64,000 nucleotides of DNA from NCBI RefSeq assembly GCF_044987625.1, contig NZ_JBJDSB010000003.1:1-64000 (forward strand), written 5' to 3'. The first letter of the stretch is position 1. The number at the start of each line of letters is the position of its first letter. This DNA comes from Desulfobaculum sp044987625. Lineage in GTDB: Bacteria; Desulfobacterota; Desulfovibrionia; Desulfovibrionales; Desulfovibrionaceae. The translations under genes were made by a program, and so were the position numbers. Below, in pieces: positions 7,949-17,569 of the stretch. Under the pieces are notes generated by a model. That model searched no databases, had not been told where the DNA came from, and was given only the letters and a program-made list of their open reading frames with translations.

Positions 7949-9163
7949 ATGGATTCCTTGAAGGAACTCTACAAGCTGGGCAACGGTCCATCCAGCAGCC
8001 ATACCATGGGACCGCAAAAGGCCGCCCGCCTGTTCCGGGAGCGCACGCCAAGCGCGGCGCGCTACCGGGTCACGCTGTACGGCAGCCTTGCCGCCACGGG
8101 CAAGGGTCACCTGACGGATTGGATTATCGAGGAGACCCTGAAGCCGCTTCCGACGGACATCGTCTGGAAGGCGGACGTGGTGAAGCCGTTCCACACCAAC
8201 GGCATGTACTTCGAGGCGCTGAGCGAGCAGGGCGAACTTATCGACCTGTGGGAGGTCTACAGCGTGGGTGGCGGCACCATCGCCGAAGCCGGTCAGAATG
8301 ACCGGGGAGCGCGCAATGTGTACCCGCATACCAAGCTGATGGACATCATGCGCTACTGCCGCGAAGAGAACATCGAGCTGTGGGAATACGTGGAGCGGCA
8401 TGAGGACGAGGACCTGTGGCCGTTCCTGAAGGACATCTGGCAGGGCATGTGCGAGAGCATAGAGTCCGGCCTTGGCAAGACGGGCGTTTTGCCGGGTTCG
8501 CTCAAGTACCCGCGCAAGGCCAAGTCGTTCTTCAAGAAAGCGCGGTTGCAGTCCAAGCGGTTGCGGTCCACGGGCATGACCTTTGCCTACGCCCTTGCCG
8601 TCTCGGAAGAGAACGGCTCCGGCGGACGCGTGGTCACGGCGCCCACCTGCGGCTCTGCCGGGCTGGTTCCGGCCGTGTTGCGTTCTCTCAAGGAGGAGTA
8701 CGACATCAGCGAAGACGAGATCCTCCGGGCGCTTGCCATTGGTGGGCTTGTCGGCAACCTGGTGAAGGAGAACGCCTCCATCTCCGGCGCTGAAGTCGGT
8801 TGTCAGGGCGAGGTTGGTACCGCGTGTGCCATGGCCGCCGCCATGACCGCTTATCTCTTCGGCGGAACGCTGAGCCAGATCGACTATGCGGCAGAGATGG
8901 CCCTTGAGCATCATTTGGGCATGACCTGCGACCCCATTGGGGGATACGTGCAGGTGCCCTGCATTGAGCGCAACGCCGTTTCGGCGGTGCGCGCCATCAA
9001 TGCCGCTGAATATACGCTGTTTACGGACGGCGAACACTGCATAAGTTTCGACCAGGTCGTGGTGACCATGGGAGAGACGGGCCGCGATTTGAAATGCGGC
9101 TACAAGGAGACCTCCCTGGCGGGGCTGGCGAAATATACGCCGGACTGCCGTTTCCAATTGTAG
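7949..9163 (+). CDS. L-serine dehydratase (iron-sulfur dependent, single-chain)
   Basis: The enzyme deaminates L-serine to pyruvate and ammonia using a [4Fe-4S] cluster. The 404 residues contain the N-terminal domain motif GNGPSSSHTMGP (11-22) and the C-terminal catalytic domain with cysteines at 234 (APTCGSAG), 285 (EVGCQGEVG), 327 (GMTCDPIGG) and 338, as in SdaA-type enzymes. Both domains are in one chain. It is the last gene of the operon with the M20 hydrolase and two membrane proteins, and is followed by a terminator, so it probably consumes serine freed by the hydrolase. GGAGA precedes the ATG. Confidence 0.92.
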   Translation: MDSLKELYKLGNGPSSSHTMGPQKAARLFRERTPSAARYRVTLYGSLAATGKGHLTDWIIEETLKPLPTDIVWKADVVKPFHTNGMYFEALSEQGELIDLWEVYSVGGGTIAEAGQNDRGARNVYPHTKLMDIMRYCREENIELWEYVERHEDEDLWPFLKDIWQGMCESIESGLGKTGVLPGSLKYPRKAKSFFKKARLQSKRLRSTGMTFAYALAVSEENGSGGRVVTAPTCGSAGLVPAVLRSLKEEYDISEDEILRALAIGGLVGNLVKENASISGAEVGCQGEVGTACAMAAAMTAYLFGGTLSQIDYAAEMALEHHLGMTCDPIGGYVQVPCIERNAVSAVRAINAAEYTLFTDGEHCISFDQVVVTMGETGRDLKCGYKETSLAGLAKYTPDCRFQL

Positions 9164-9545
9164 GAGGGAGCGCCTCCGCGCCGCGTCCGCCCAACTGTTG
9201 GGGTTGTGGAGCGGACGCGGTTTGCGAAGAAGTGGGTGGATGCAAGCCCCACCCGCATGACAGGCCCGGAGGAGCAATCCTCCGGGCCTTGTTTTATGCT
9301 TTTCAAAGGGATGGTTGCAGTGTGATGCCGCTGTCGCGAGCGGCGCGCTGGCGGCGCCCGGTGTGTTATGGCCCGTTCGCAACGTGGGCGCGGTGGCGCG
9401 GCGGATGCGTTGTGGAGCGTTTCCGCGTCGCCGCGTAACGTGCCGCAGTGGATGTACTTTTTTCGCGTATGAGTTTCCCTTGCCGTGTGGTTGTGGTATC
9501 GTTTGCCCACTCTCTCCTGCAATCCTACTGTGAGGACGGTTGGTT
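9164..9545. other. Intergenic stretch with hairpins
   Basis: No gene is seen. CCGCGTCCGC (9181-9190) pairs with GCGGACGCGG (9211-9220) around a 20-base loop, which may slow or end transcription, and a clear terminator follows at 9262. The rest up to the epimerase holds only short unsupported frames. The last 80 bp are AT-richer and likely contain the next promoter. Confidence 0.5.
9262..9295 (+). terminator. Terminator of the serine dehydratase operon
   Basis: A perfect 12-bp stem (AGGCCCGGAGGA / TCCTCCGGGCCT) with a GCAA loop is followed by TGTTTT. Confidence 0.85.
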
Positions 9546-10556
9546 ATGGATATTCGCGGCAAACGGCTTCTGGTCATTGGTGGTGGGGGATTCATCGGCT
9601 CGCACGTTGTGGACCTGCTGACGCGGGAGGACGTGGTGGAGGTCCGGGTGTTCGATAACTTCTCGCGCGGCAGTGAGGAGAACCTGCGCGACGCCCTGCG
9701 CGACCCGCGGGTGAAGGTTTTTGAGGTGGGGGGCGAACTGCTCCAGCGTGATGTGCTGTCCGCCGCCATGCAGGGCATAGACGGCGTGTTTCATCTTGCG
9801 GCCCTGTGGCTGCTGCACTGTCAGGATTATCCGCGCTCTGCCTTTGAGGTGAACATCGGCGGAACCTTCAACGTGCTGGAGGCCATGCTGGAGCGTGGCG
9901 TGAAGCGGCTGGTCTATTCCTCGTCCGCCTCGGTGTACGGCGACGCTGTGGCCGAACCCATGACCGAGGACCATCCCTACAACAATACGAATTTCTACGG
10001 CGCGACCAAGATTGCGGGCGAGCATATGTGCCGCGCGTTGCATCACCGCTACCATGGCACGGCCCAGCATTTTGACTATGTGGGCCTGCGCTACATGAAT
10101 GTCTATGGTCCGCGTCAGGACTACCACGGTGCGTACATCGCCGTAATCATGAAGATTTTGGACCGTCTGGATAAGGGCGAGCCGCCGCAGGTGTATGGCG
10201 ACGGCGCGCAGTCCTATGACTTTGTGTACGTAGAGGATTGCGCGCGGGCCAATGTGGCCGCCATGAAGGCCGAGGCCACGGACCGCTTCTATAACGTGGG
10301 CACGGGCATCAAAACATCCATCCGCGAACTGGCGGAGCGCATTGTGGATGTGGTGGGTGTGGACGCGGCCATTGAGTATTTGCCCGGTGGGCAGACCTTT
10401 GTGAAGAACCGGGTGGGCTGCCCCGAGCGTGCGGCCAAGGAGCTTGGCTTCCGCGCCGGCGTGGAGCTGGCGGACGGGCTGAGGCAGTTGGTCAGTTGGC
10501 GGGCGGCGCATATGCAGGACGTGGAAAGGAGGCGGCGCGATGCAGGACTGGAATGA
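9546..10556 (+). CDS. NAD-dependent epimerase/dehydratase (extended SDR)
   Basis: This is a nucleotide-sugar modifying enzyme of the UDP-glucose 4-epimerase type. It has the NAD motif GGGGFIGSH near the N-terminus, FHLAALW in the first third, SSSASVYG and the catalytic YGATK pair, then LRYMNVYGPRQ and YDFVYVEDCARAN, the normal order for extended SDR enzymes. At 336 residues it is full length. I place the start at the ATG 9546, with GAGGAC upstream; a TTG 6 bases earlier is less likely. It overlaps the following aminotransferase by 17 bp, so the two are coupled. The exact sugar substrate cannot be told from sequence. Confidence 0.88.
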   Translation: MDIRGKRLLVIGGGGFIGSHVVDLLTREDVVEVRVFDNFSRGSEENLRDALRDPRVKVFEVGGELLQRDVLSAAMQGIDGVFHLAALWLLHCQDYPRSAFEVNIGGTFNVLEAMLERGVKRLVYSSSASVYGDAVAEPMTEDHPYNNTNFYGATKIAGEHMCRALHHRYHGTAQHFDYVGLRYMNVYGPRQDYHGAYIAVIMKILDRLDKGEPPQVYGDGAQSYDFVYVEDCARANVAAMKAEATDRFYNVGTGIKTSIRELAERIVDVVGVDAAIEYLPGGQTFVKNRVGCPERAAKELGFRAGVELADGLRQLVSWRAAHMQDVERRRRDAGLE

Positions 10557-11688
10557 CACCGAGCGCATCCCCCTGACGCGCCCGGCCATTACGCAGGCCG
10601 CGCGCGAACGCGTGATGGCCGTCCTTGAAAGCGGATTCTTGACCGAAGGCGCTGTGACGCGTGAGCTGGAGGAGAAGTGGGCGCGGTTTACGGGCGCGCG
10701 TGAGGCCGTGGCCGTTACCTCCTGCACCACGGGGCTGGAGCTTGCGCTGCGGTGCATGGGCATTGGCGCGGGCGATGATGTCATTGTGCCGGATTACACC
10801 TATCCGGCTACGGCGCTGGCCGCGCTGTCCCTTGGCGCGACGGTGACGGTGGTGGATGTGTCGCCCCGGACCATGCTCATGGAGCCGCAGGCCCTGTGGG
10901 ACGCGGCCGGGGAGCGGACCCGCGCCGTGATTCCGGTGTCGCTTTTTGGCAATCCGCTGGACGGGGCGTGGCTGGCCGCCGTGCGGGAGCGGGGCATGGC
11001 CGTTATTGAGGACGCGGCGTGCAGTCTTGGAGCCATGTGGAACGACCGCCACGCCGGGCTGGATGCCGACGTTGCCGTGTTTAGCATGCACCCGCGCAAG
11101 ACCCTGACCACGGGTGAGGGCGGCATGATTATCACGCAGGACGGCGCACTTGCCGCGGCCCTGCGCTCCGCCAAGCATTTTGGCATGGAGGCCGTGGCGG
11201 GCAGTCCGCGTCCGGCTTTTGTCCGTGACGGGACGAATTTAAAGCTGTCCGATGTGTTGTCGGCCATGGGCGTGGCGCAGATGGATGTGCTGGACTCCCT
11301 GCTGGACCAGCGCCGCAAGCTGGCCGAGCGCTACACCGCTTTGTTTACGGACATGCAGGGGGTGACGTTGCCGACGGTGACGCCCGGTGGCCGCCATGGC
11401 TGGCAGACCTTCGCGGTGTGTGTGGAGCGGCGCGACGCGGTGATGGACCGCCTGCGCGCACGCGGGGTGGAGGCGCAGATTGGCACCTACGCCCTGCATA
11501 TGGAGCCGGTGTTTTGCGGGACGGAGCGGGTGCGCTTTCATGGCGAGATGCGCGGCAGCGCCCGCGCTTTTGCCACATGCCTTGCCTTACCGCTGTTTCC
11601 GGGCATGACCGAGGCCCAGCAGGACCGCGTGGTGCGCGAGTTGCGCCGCGCGCTGGATGCCTGCGCGGCCGGGGCGGCGTCCGCATGA
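10540..11688 (+). CDS. DegT/DnrJ/EryC1/StrS-family aminotransferase
   Basis: This is a PLP-dependent sugar aminotransferase of 382 residues. The family hallmarks are GFLTEGAVTRELEEKWA, TSCTTGLELALRCMGIG, DVIVPDYTYPATA, IEDAACSLGA and the PLP lysine in SMHPRKTLTTGEGGM. It begins inside the epimerase gene after AAAGGAGG, so it probably aminates the keto-sugar made by that enzyme. The active-site segment reads SMHPRK where many members read SFHxxK; the lysine and the TTGEGG are intact, so I expect activity. Confidence 0.9.
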   Translation: MQDWNDTERIPLTRPAITQAARERVMAVLESGFLTEGAVTRELEEKWARFTGAREAVAVTSCTTGLELALRCMGIGAGDDVIVPDYTYPATALAALSLGATVTVVDVSPRTMLMEPQALWDAAGERTRAVIPVSLFGNPLDGAWLAAVRERGMAVIEDAACSLGAMWNDRHAGLDADVAVFSMHPRKTLTTGEGGMIITQDGALAAALRSAKHFGMEAVAGSPRPAFVRDGTNLKLSDVLSAMGVAQMDVLDSLLDQRRKLAERYTALFTDMQGVTLPTVTPGGRHGWQTFAVCVERRDAVMDRLRARGVEAQIGTYALHMEPVFCGTERVRFHGEMRGSARAFATCLALPLFPGMTEAQQDRVVRELRRALDACAAGAASA

Positions 11689-11734
11689 GCGTATCCGCGG
11701 CCAGTGTGGCGCGCGATGGGCGGGGGGCGCGCTG

Positions 11735-13612
11735 ATGTGCGGCATCTGCGGCATGCTGGACTTTCGCGGCGCGCCTGTGGTGCCGGATGTTTTGCGGCGG
11801 ATGACGGACGCCCTTGCCCACCGGGGACCGGACGGGCGGGGCGTCTTTATTGATGGCGGGGTGGGCCTGGGGCACAGGCGGCTGGCTATTCTTGACCTGA
11901 CCCCTGCCGGACGCCAACCCATGACCACTCCGGACGGGCGCTTCACCCTTGTCTACAACGGCGAGGTGTACAACTACCGCGACCTGCGTGCCGGGTTGGA
12001 GCGGCAGGGCGCCTCATTTGTGTCGCAGTCGGATACCGAAGTTGTGCTGCATTTGCTCTCGCGCGAAGGGCCGCAGGCCCTCAGCCGTCTGAACGGCATG
12101 TTTGCCCTTGCCCTGTGGGACAGCCGGACGCGGCGGCTGCTGCTGGCGCGCGACAGGTACGGCATCAAGCCGCTGTACTGGACCATGGCCGGGGGCGCGT
12201 TTCTGTTTGCCTCGGAGCAGAAGGCCATGCTCCGGCATCCGGCCTTTTCGCCGCGCCTCGATACCGAGTGCCTGCTGGAGTATTTTACCTTTCAAAATAT
12301 GTTCACGGACCGGACGTTCTTTGACGGCGTCCGGCTCTTTCCGCCCGGTTCGTACGCGGTGGTGGACGCGCGCCGTCCCGGCGCGGCGCTGTCGCCCGTA
12401 ACCTACTGGGACTACGACTTCCGCGAGCCGGACGCCCCGGCGGATGAGGGCGAGTATCTGGAGGAGCTGGAGCGGCTGTTTGCGCAGGCGGTGACGCGTC
12501 AGCTGGTGAGCGATGTGCCCGTGGGCGGCTACCTGTCCGGGGGGATGGACTCCGGAGCCATCACCGCCGTGGCGTCGCCGCGTTTGCGGGAGATGCGCAC
12601 CTTCACCTGCGGGTTTGACATGCACTCGGCGTCCGGGCTGGAATTTGGCTACGACGAGCGCGAACTCTCGGAACTGATGTCCTACCTCTTTCAGACTGAG
12701 CACTATGAGATGGTCCTCAAGGCGGGCGATATGGAGCGCATTATGCCCCGGCTGGCCGCCGCCATTGAGGAGCCGCGCGTGGGGCAGAGCTATCCGAACT
12801 ACTACGTGGCGCAGCTGGCCGGAAAGTTCGTGAAGGTCGTCCTTTCCGGCACGGGCGGGGATGAACTCTTTGGCGGGTATCCGTGGCGCTATTACCGCGC
12901 GGTGGTGAACCATGATTTTGAGGCGTACGTGGACAAGTATTACCTCTTTTGGCAGCGTCTCATTCCAAACCGCGCCATCCAGAGCGTGTTCGCCCCCATC
13001 TGGAAGGATGTCTCCCACGTGTGGACGCGCGATATCTTTCGCGACGTCTTTGGCCGTCGTCCGCCGCGTCTGTTGTCGCCGGAGGAGTACGTGAACAGCT
13101 CGCTGTACTTCGAGGCGCGGACCTTTTTGCATGGGCTGTTGGTGGTGGAGGACAAGTTGACCATGGCGCACGGGCTGGAAATGCGGGTGCCGTTTTTGGA
13201 TAACGACCTTGTGGACTTTGCCATGCGTCTGCCTGTGTCCATGAAGCTGGGCAACCTTGGCGAGGTGGTACGCATTAACGAGAACGAACCCGGCAAGCTC
13301 CGCCGTTTTTACGCCAAAACCCGCGACGGCAAGCTACTGCTGCGCAAGATGATGGCCAAGCTGGTGCCGCAGGAGATTGCAGGCGGGGTGAAGCGCGGCT
13401 TCTCCGGCCCGGACGAGGCGTGGTTTAAGGGCGAGAGCCTTGAGTACGTGCGCCGCACGCTCCTTGGCCGCGACGCCCGCATCTACGACTATATGGACCC
13501 GGCGGCGGTGCGCGCGCTGGTGGAGGAGCATCTGGACGGGCGCACGAACCGGCGCCTGTTTATTTGGTCGCTTCTGAGTTTTGAGTGGTGGCTGCGGACC
13601 TATTTGCCCTAG
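11735..13612 (+). CDS. asnB: Glutamine-hydrolysing asparagine synthase-like amidotransferase
   Basis: The 625-residue chain starts with MCGICGMLDF, so cysteine 2 is exposed as the glutaminase nucleophile. The start is fixed at 11735 for that reason, although the frame is open further upstream. The glutaminase domain fills about residues 1-215 (LAHRGPDGRG, LVYNGEVYNY). The synthetase domain follows with the PP-loop SGGMDSG near residue 270 and GTGGDELFGGYPW. Asparagine synthases of this form also amidate sugar acids. Its place behind an epimerase and a sugar aminotransferase makes a role in sugar or polymer amidation plausible alongside plain asparagine synthesis. Confidence 0.88.
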   Translation: MCGICGMLDFRGAPVVPDVLRRMTDALAHRGPDGRGVFIDGGVGLGHRRLAILDLTPAGRQPMTTPDGRFTLVYNGEVYNYRDLRAGLERQGASFVSQSDTEVVLHLLSREGPQALSRLNGMFALALWDSRTRRLLLARDRYGIKPLYWTMAGGAFLFASEQKAMLRHPAFSPRLDTECLLEYFTFQNMFTDRTFFDGVRLFPPGSYAVVDARRPGAALSPVTYWDYDFREPDAPADEGEYLEELERLFAQAVTRQLVSDVPVGGYLSGGMDSGAITAVASPRLREMRTFTCGFDMHSASGLEFGYDERELSELMSYLFQTEHYEMVLKAGDMERIMPRLAAAIEEPRVGQSYPNYYVAQLAGKFVKVVLSGTGGDELFGGYPWRYYRAVVNHDFEAYVDKYYLFWQRLIPNRAIQSVFAPIWKDVSHVWTRDIFRDVFGRRPPRLLSPEEYVNSSLYFEARTFLHGLLVVEDKLTMAHGLEMRVPFLDNDLVDFAMRLPVSMKLGNLGEVVRINENEPGKLRRFYAKTRDGKLLLRKMMAKLVPQEIAGGVKRGFSGPDEAWFKGESLEYVRRTLLGRDARIYDYMDPAAVRALVEEHLDGRTNRRLFIWSLLSFEWWLRTYLP

Positions 13613-13723
13613 GCGCAGCCTGGGCGGCGCGTTCTGCGTCTGGCCCGGCGTCCTCCTGTACAACGCTTTCCTCTGTTTCCCTTTCTGCCATGGCCTTGGT
13701 GCGCGTCCGTGTGGTTTGCGCCG

Positions 13724-15661
13724 TTAGGGCGTGCTCTCCGCCGATCCGTTGTAGCCCAGCAGAACAAGGGTGAGGTCGTCGCGCGGGGGGGCGCCGTTGC
13801 CAAAGGCCATAACGTCCTGCACCACATGCTCCACCATTTCCGGCAAGGGCGCGTCGCGGTGGGCGGTGAGCGCCTGCGTGAAGCGTTCCATCTCGTAGAA
13901 GTCATGTTCGGCGTTTTGGTGCTCGGTGATACCATCGGAGTACATGGCGATGCGGTCTCCGGCGGCGAGGGTGATTTCGCCCTCGGTAAAGGGCAGCGCG
14001 CCGCTGAGGCCGATGAGTGGCCCACCCTTGTCCAGAAGGGCGGTGCTGCCGTCGGCGCGCAGCACAATAGGGGGCGGGTGCCCGGCGACGGAATAGCGCA
14101 GGGTGCCGGTGCGGATGTTGAGCACCATGTAGAGGATGGTGAAGAACCGGTTGCCAAAGCGCGCCATGGGAAATTGCCGGTCCAGAAAGTCCATGACGAT
14201 GGCCGGGGGCAGAATCTCCCACCCGCGTTGGGGCGGAGGCTTGCGCCGCGCAAGATACTGCGGTTCCAGCACCTGCGAGACGGAAACCGCCACCAGCGCG
14301 GCGGGGACGCCGTGCCCGCTGACGTCCAGCACGTAAAAGGCGTAGTGCTCGTCGTCCAACTGCACAATGTCGAAAATATCACCGCCGATGTGCTCGCTGG
14401 GCATAAAGCTCCAGTGGATGTCAAAAAACGGCGTCTGCGGCGGCGCAGGCGGGATGAGGCTTTTTTGGATTTCCGCCGCGGCCCGCAGGTCTTCCTCCAG
14501 CCGCGCCTGCTTGTGGCGCAGGTCGTTTTCAATGAGGCGGCTGTGCGTGATGTCGCGTATGATGCCCTGCACCACCTGACGGCTGGGATATTCAATGATG
14601 TTGGCGGTTATCTCCGCCCAGAAGGTTGTGCCGTCCTTGCGGCGCAGTTGGGTCTCAAAGTGTGTGCTTCCCTCGCGCGCCACGTCCTTGACGGCGTTTT
14701 TCCCTTCATGCTTCGTCTCGTTCGTACTCAGAAAAGTGACGTGCTGGCGGATCATCTCCTGCCGGCTGTAGCCGAACATGTCCTGCGCCTTGACGTTCAC
14801 GTCCAGAATCTCGCCCTCGGGAGTGTGGATGATGATGCCGTCATTGCTGTGGCGAAACAGCGCGCTGTAGCGCTCTTCGCGTTCTGTCAGGCCCATTTCG
14901 ATGAGCTTTTGCCGGGTGATGTTCCGGCGCATGACGATGTAGTGCGACGGCTCGCCCAGTGCGTTGGTCATGGGGACGATGGTTTGTTCCTCGTGGTAGA
15001 TGCCGCCGTCCTTGCGGCGCGAGGTTATCTCCCCCGTCCATGTGTCGCCGGAGCGGATGGTGCTCAGGATGCCTTGGTAAAATTCTTCGTTATGCTCGGG
15101 GGAGCGCAGCACCTTGCCCGCCACGCCAAAGACCTCGTCCAGCCCATAGCCTGTGGTCTCCGTAAACATGGGGTTCACCCATATGATGCGCATATCCGCG
15201 TCCGTAATGACGATGGAGTATGGCGCGGTGATAAGGGCGGTCTGATAGAGCTGAAACTGCTCAAAATCGAATTGGTCCGGCAGCTCGCGGATGCCCAGCA
15301 TGACGACGGGGCCCTGTTCGGTTACAAGGCGCGAGCCCGTGACTTCCACCGTGACAATGCCTGAGGGGGTGGTGAGGTTCACAACCTCTCGCGTGGCGGT
15401 TTTGCCTTCAAGCAGGGCGGAGAGGGGGTGCGCCGCGCGGGGGAGGACGGCGGCGTCCTTGCGCATGGGCAGCAGTCTGGCAATGTCGCGCCGGACAATG
15501 TCGCTCTGCGCCTGCTCCGTGAGGGCGGCAAAGGCCGCATTGCACCAGATGCCCTGCCCATCGGCCCCCACAAGGACAAAGGCGTCCTCAAGGCTGTCAA
15601 GGCCCTGCTGAAGTAGGCCAAGGGTGAGGCTGGGCGCGGTGGGCGTTTGCGGCTGAGACAT
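13724..15661 (-). CDS. PAS-domain SpoIIE/RsbU-type serine phosphatase
   Basis: This is a 645-residue signalling phosphatase without membrane segments. It has an N-terminal PAS-like region (about 15-120), PAS with PAC (about 140-265), a further PAS (about 270-390), a short coiled coil and a C-terminal PPM phosphatase domain (about 410-640). All metal-binding motifs are intact: IGGDIFDI, VLDVSGHGVPAAL, MYSDGITE and RDDLTLVLL. Such proteins dephosphorylate anti-sigma antagonists in partner-switching systems. It lies 112 bp downstream of the EAL gene on the same strand, and the two may be co-transcribed. No anti-sigma partner is encoded nearby. Confidence 0.9.
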   Translation of the reverse strand: MSQPQTPTAPSLTLGLLQQGLDSLEDAFVLVGADGQGIWCNAAFAALTEQAQSDIVRRDIARLLPMRKDAAVLPRAAHPLSALLEGKTATREVVNLTTPSGIVTVEVTGSRLVTEQGPVVMLGIRELPDQFDFEQFQLYQTALITAPYSIVITDADMRIIWVNPMFTETTGYGLDEVFGVAGKVLRSPEHNEEFYQGILSTIRSGDTWTGEITSRRKDGGIYHEEQTIVPMTNALGEPSHYIVMRRNITRQKLIEMGLTEREERYSALFRHSNDGIIIHTPEGEILDVNVKAQDMFGYSRQEMIRQHVTFLSTNETKHEGKNAVKDVAREGSTHFETQLRRKDGTTFWAEITANIIEYPSRQVVQGIIRDITHSRLIENDLRHKQARLEEDLRAAAEIQKSLIPPAPPQTPFFDIHWSFMPSEHIGGDIFDIVQLDDEHYAFYVLDVSGHGVPAALVAVSVSQVLEPQYLARRKPPPQRGWEILPPAIVMDFLDRQFPMARFGNRFFTILYMVLNIRTGTLRYSVAGHPPPIVLRADGSTALLDKGGPLIGLSGALPFTEGEITLAAGDRIAMYSDGITEHQNAEHDFYEMERFTQALTAHRDAPLPEMVEHVVQDVMAFGNGAPPRDDLTLVLLGYNGSAESTP

Positions 15662-15773
15662 AGTCGTGGCTCCTTATGGACGAAGACGAGTCGTCAAGGG
15701 AGTATACCACACTGCGCCCTGTGGCGCGCAAGGGGGTGCGTGTTGCGCCGTGGGCAGCTGGCGCGGGCACCGC

Positions 15774-16859
15774 TTAGGGGATGATGGGGCGAGGCGGCGT
15801 GGCATCTGGCCGGGCAAAAAGATAGCCCTGCACAAGGTCCGCGCCGTTGTCCTTCAGCCACAGCCATTCCTCGCGTGATTCCACGCCCTCGGCAATGATG
15901 CGCACGTTGAGCTTGGCCGCAAGGTCCAGAAGGTTTTTGGTGATAACGGCCTTGTACGGGTCGGCGTGCACGTCGCGCACAAGCTCAAGGTCCAGCTTGA
16001 TGTAGTCCGGTTGCAGTTGCGCCAGAAGATTCAGCGAGCTGTACCCCGCGCCGATGTCGTCAAGGGCCACGCCAAAGCCGCGCTCCTTGTAAAAGGAGAG
16101 AATTTTGACAAGGTGCTTGGTGTCCTTGACCTGTTCGGACTCCACCACCTCAAAGGTCACTTGCTCCGGGCGCAGGTTGTGTTTGTTGATGGCGGCAAGG
16201 GTGGTTTGCAGGCAGAATTCCGGCGCGTAGATGGCGGTGGGGATGAAGTTGATGAAGATATTGCCGGTGATGCCCGCCAAGGCCGCCCCACGTACCGAGG
16301 CAAGGCGCGCCGCGCGGTCGAGGTTGAACATAAGGTCCGCCGCACTGGCGATGGAGAACATTTCGCCGGGCATGATGAGGCCGTCCTTGCCTTCGCCCCG
16401 CAGCAGGCATTCGTACCCAAACACCTCGGCAGGGTCGGCGCAGGAAACGATGGGCTGAAAGTGGGTGACCAGTTTATCCGTCTGGAGCAAGTCAATAAGC
16501 CACTCCCCCTGAATGCGCGAGTTCAGCACCGACAGCGGCTCCATCTCCGTCAGGTGATAGACCGTAAATTCTTCCTCCTCCTCAAGGATGAGGCACTTGG
16601 TGTCCTCCTGTTCCGCAAAGCTGAGGGTGCAGAAATATTGTGAGCACAGGTTCTTGAGGTCGTTCTTGTGGAAGGAGATGACGTAGATGTTGGGCAGGGG
16701 CTGTTCATACCGGAAGCCCAACGAGGTGAGAAAGCTCTCAATCACCTGCCCGGTGTGCGAAATGGGCGGGACAATATACAAGACGCCGCGCTCGGGCAGG
16801 GGGGAAGGAAGCGTTTCACAGCGGCTGCATGTGCCGTGGCTTTGATCCTGATGGGGCAT
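15774..16859 (-). CDS. EAL-domain cyclic-di-GMP phosphodiesterase
   Basis: The 361-residue protein has an N-terminal region of about 110 residues of unknown fold and a C-terminal EAL domain. Catalytic positions are visible: GYECLLRGEG (ECL in place of EAL, with the Glu kept), NIFINFIPT, DDIGAGYSSLNLL, DYIKLD and IAEGVES. Activity is therefore likely. The start at 16859 follows AAGGAG; the frame runs further upstream but without a ribosome site. A divergent 68-residue gene shares the upstream region. The enzyme would lower cyclic-di-GMP in the cytoplasm. Confidence 0.9.
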   Translation of the reverse strand: MPHQDQSHGTCSRCETLPSPLPERGVLYIVPPISHTGQVIESFLTSLGFRYEQPLPNIYVISFHKNDLKNLCSQYFCTLSFAEQEDTKCLILEEEEEFTVYHLTEMEPLSVLNSRIQGEWLIDLLQTDKLVTHFQPIVSCADPAEVFGYECLLRGEGKDGLIMPGEMFSIASAADLMFNLDRAARLASVRGAALAGITGNIFINFIPTAIYAPEFCLQTTLAAINKHNLRPEQVTFEVVESEQVKDTKHLVKILSFYKERGFGVALDDIGAGYSSLNLLAQLQPDYIKLDLELVRDVHADPYKAVITKNLLDLAAKLNVRIIAEGVESREEWLWLKDNGADLVQGYLFARPDATPPRPIIP

Positions 16860-17050
16860 GCGAAGCTCCTTGCGCGTCTGATTCTGGCTGAATAGTCTTA
16901 TGATTATCGGAATTGCACTTTTCCGTCCAGACTGCGCAATGGGACGGGTGCTCACATGGCAGTCCGGGCCACTTTGCACGCCGGGGCTGGCGTGGTAGCA
17001 TCGCGTCCATATTGAAGAAGAACAAAGACCGCACAACAAGGAGAAGCGCC

Positions 17051-17257
17051 ATGCAAAAGCTGGAACGCGACTACAAGGGCTGGACCATCCGCCTGACGCC
17101 GGACGGCGAACTGTGCTCGGAATTCGCCATGGTCCTGCTCAATCCCGAGGGCGAAGAGGTAAAGCACGTCAAGGCCGCCGGCGCCACGGAGGACCGCGCC
17201 TTTGAGCGTGGGCAGGAAATGGTGGATATGGAACTTGCCATCGCCGGCCAGCAGTAG
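17051..17257 (+). CDS. Small conserved-looking hypothetical protein
   Basis: The 68-residue product starts after AAGGAG (spacing 7), which is the main support for it. It is charged and soluble, with beta-strand-like ERDYKGWTIRLTPDGELC followed by a probable C-terminal helix (AFERGQEMVDMELAIAG). No family recognised. It is transcribed away from the EAL gene. Confidence 0.65.
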   Translation: MQKLERDYKGWTIRLTPDGELCSEFAMVLLNPEGEEVKHVKAAGATEDRAFERGQEMVDMELAIAGQQ

Positions 17258-17569
17258 CCGTCGCCTCGTGCCCTCCGCCGGGGCTTCCGGCCGGGGACAG
17301 GGGGGGGACGAAGAGAGCGAGGCCGAGCCTGCCGCCGCGTCCCATGAGACGGAAACGCCCAGCGGCGTGCGTGAGCGGGGAGGCCTTCACGGGCACCTGC
17401 GCGAGGTGAGAGGCCGTACTGATCCCGTGGCCCCCCGGCAGGGGGTGAGCCAATTGGGAGCACCCTTTGCAAGCGGCGCGGGCCTACGAAAACGGCGCCG
17501 CCCACGCGCAAAAGCGCAGGCGACGCCGGGGTGTGCCGAGAGTGGCGGTTGCCGCGCCGCTGGCGGTGG
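17258..17569. other. Intergenic stretch between convergent genes
   Basis: These 312 bp separate the 68-residue gene from the M20 peptidase gene. No gene with a ribosome site, RNA or clear terminator was seen; only GC-rich spurious frames. Confidence 0.5.

Noticed and set aside
6324..9778. Long minus-strand frames antisense to the M20 and serine dehydratase genes
   Set aside because: They mirror the codon bias of strongly supported plus-strand enzymes and contain no recognisable domain.
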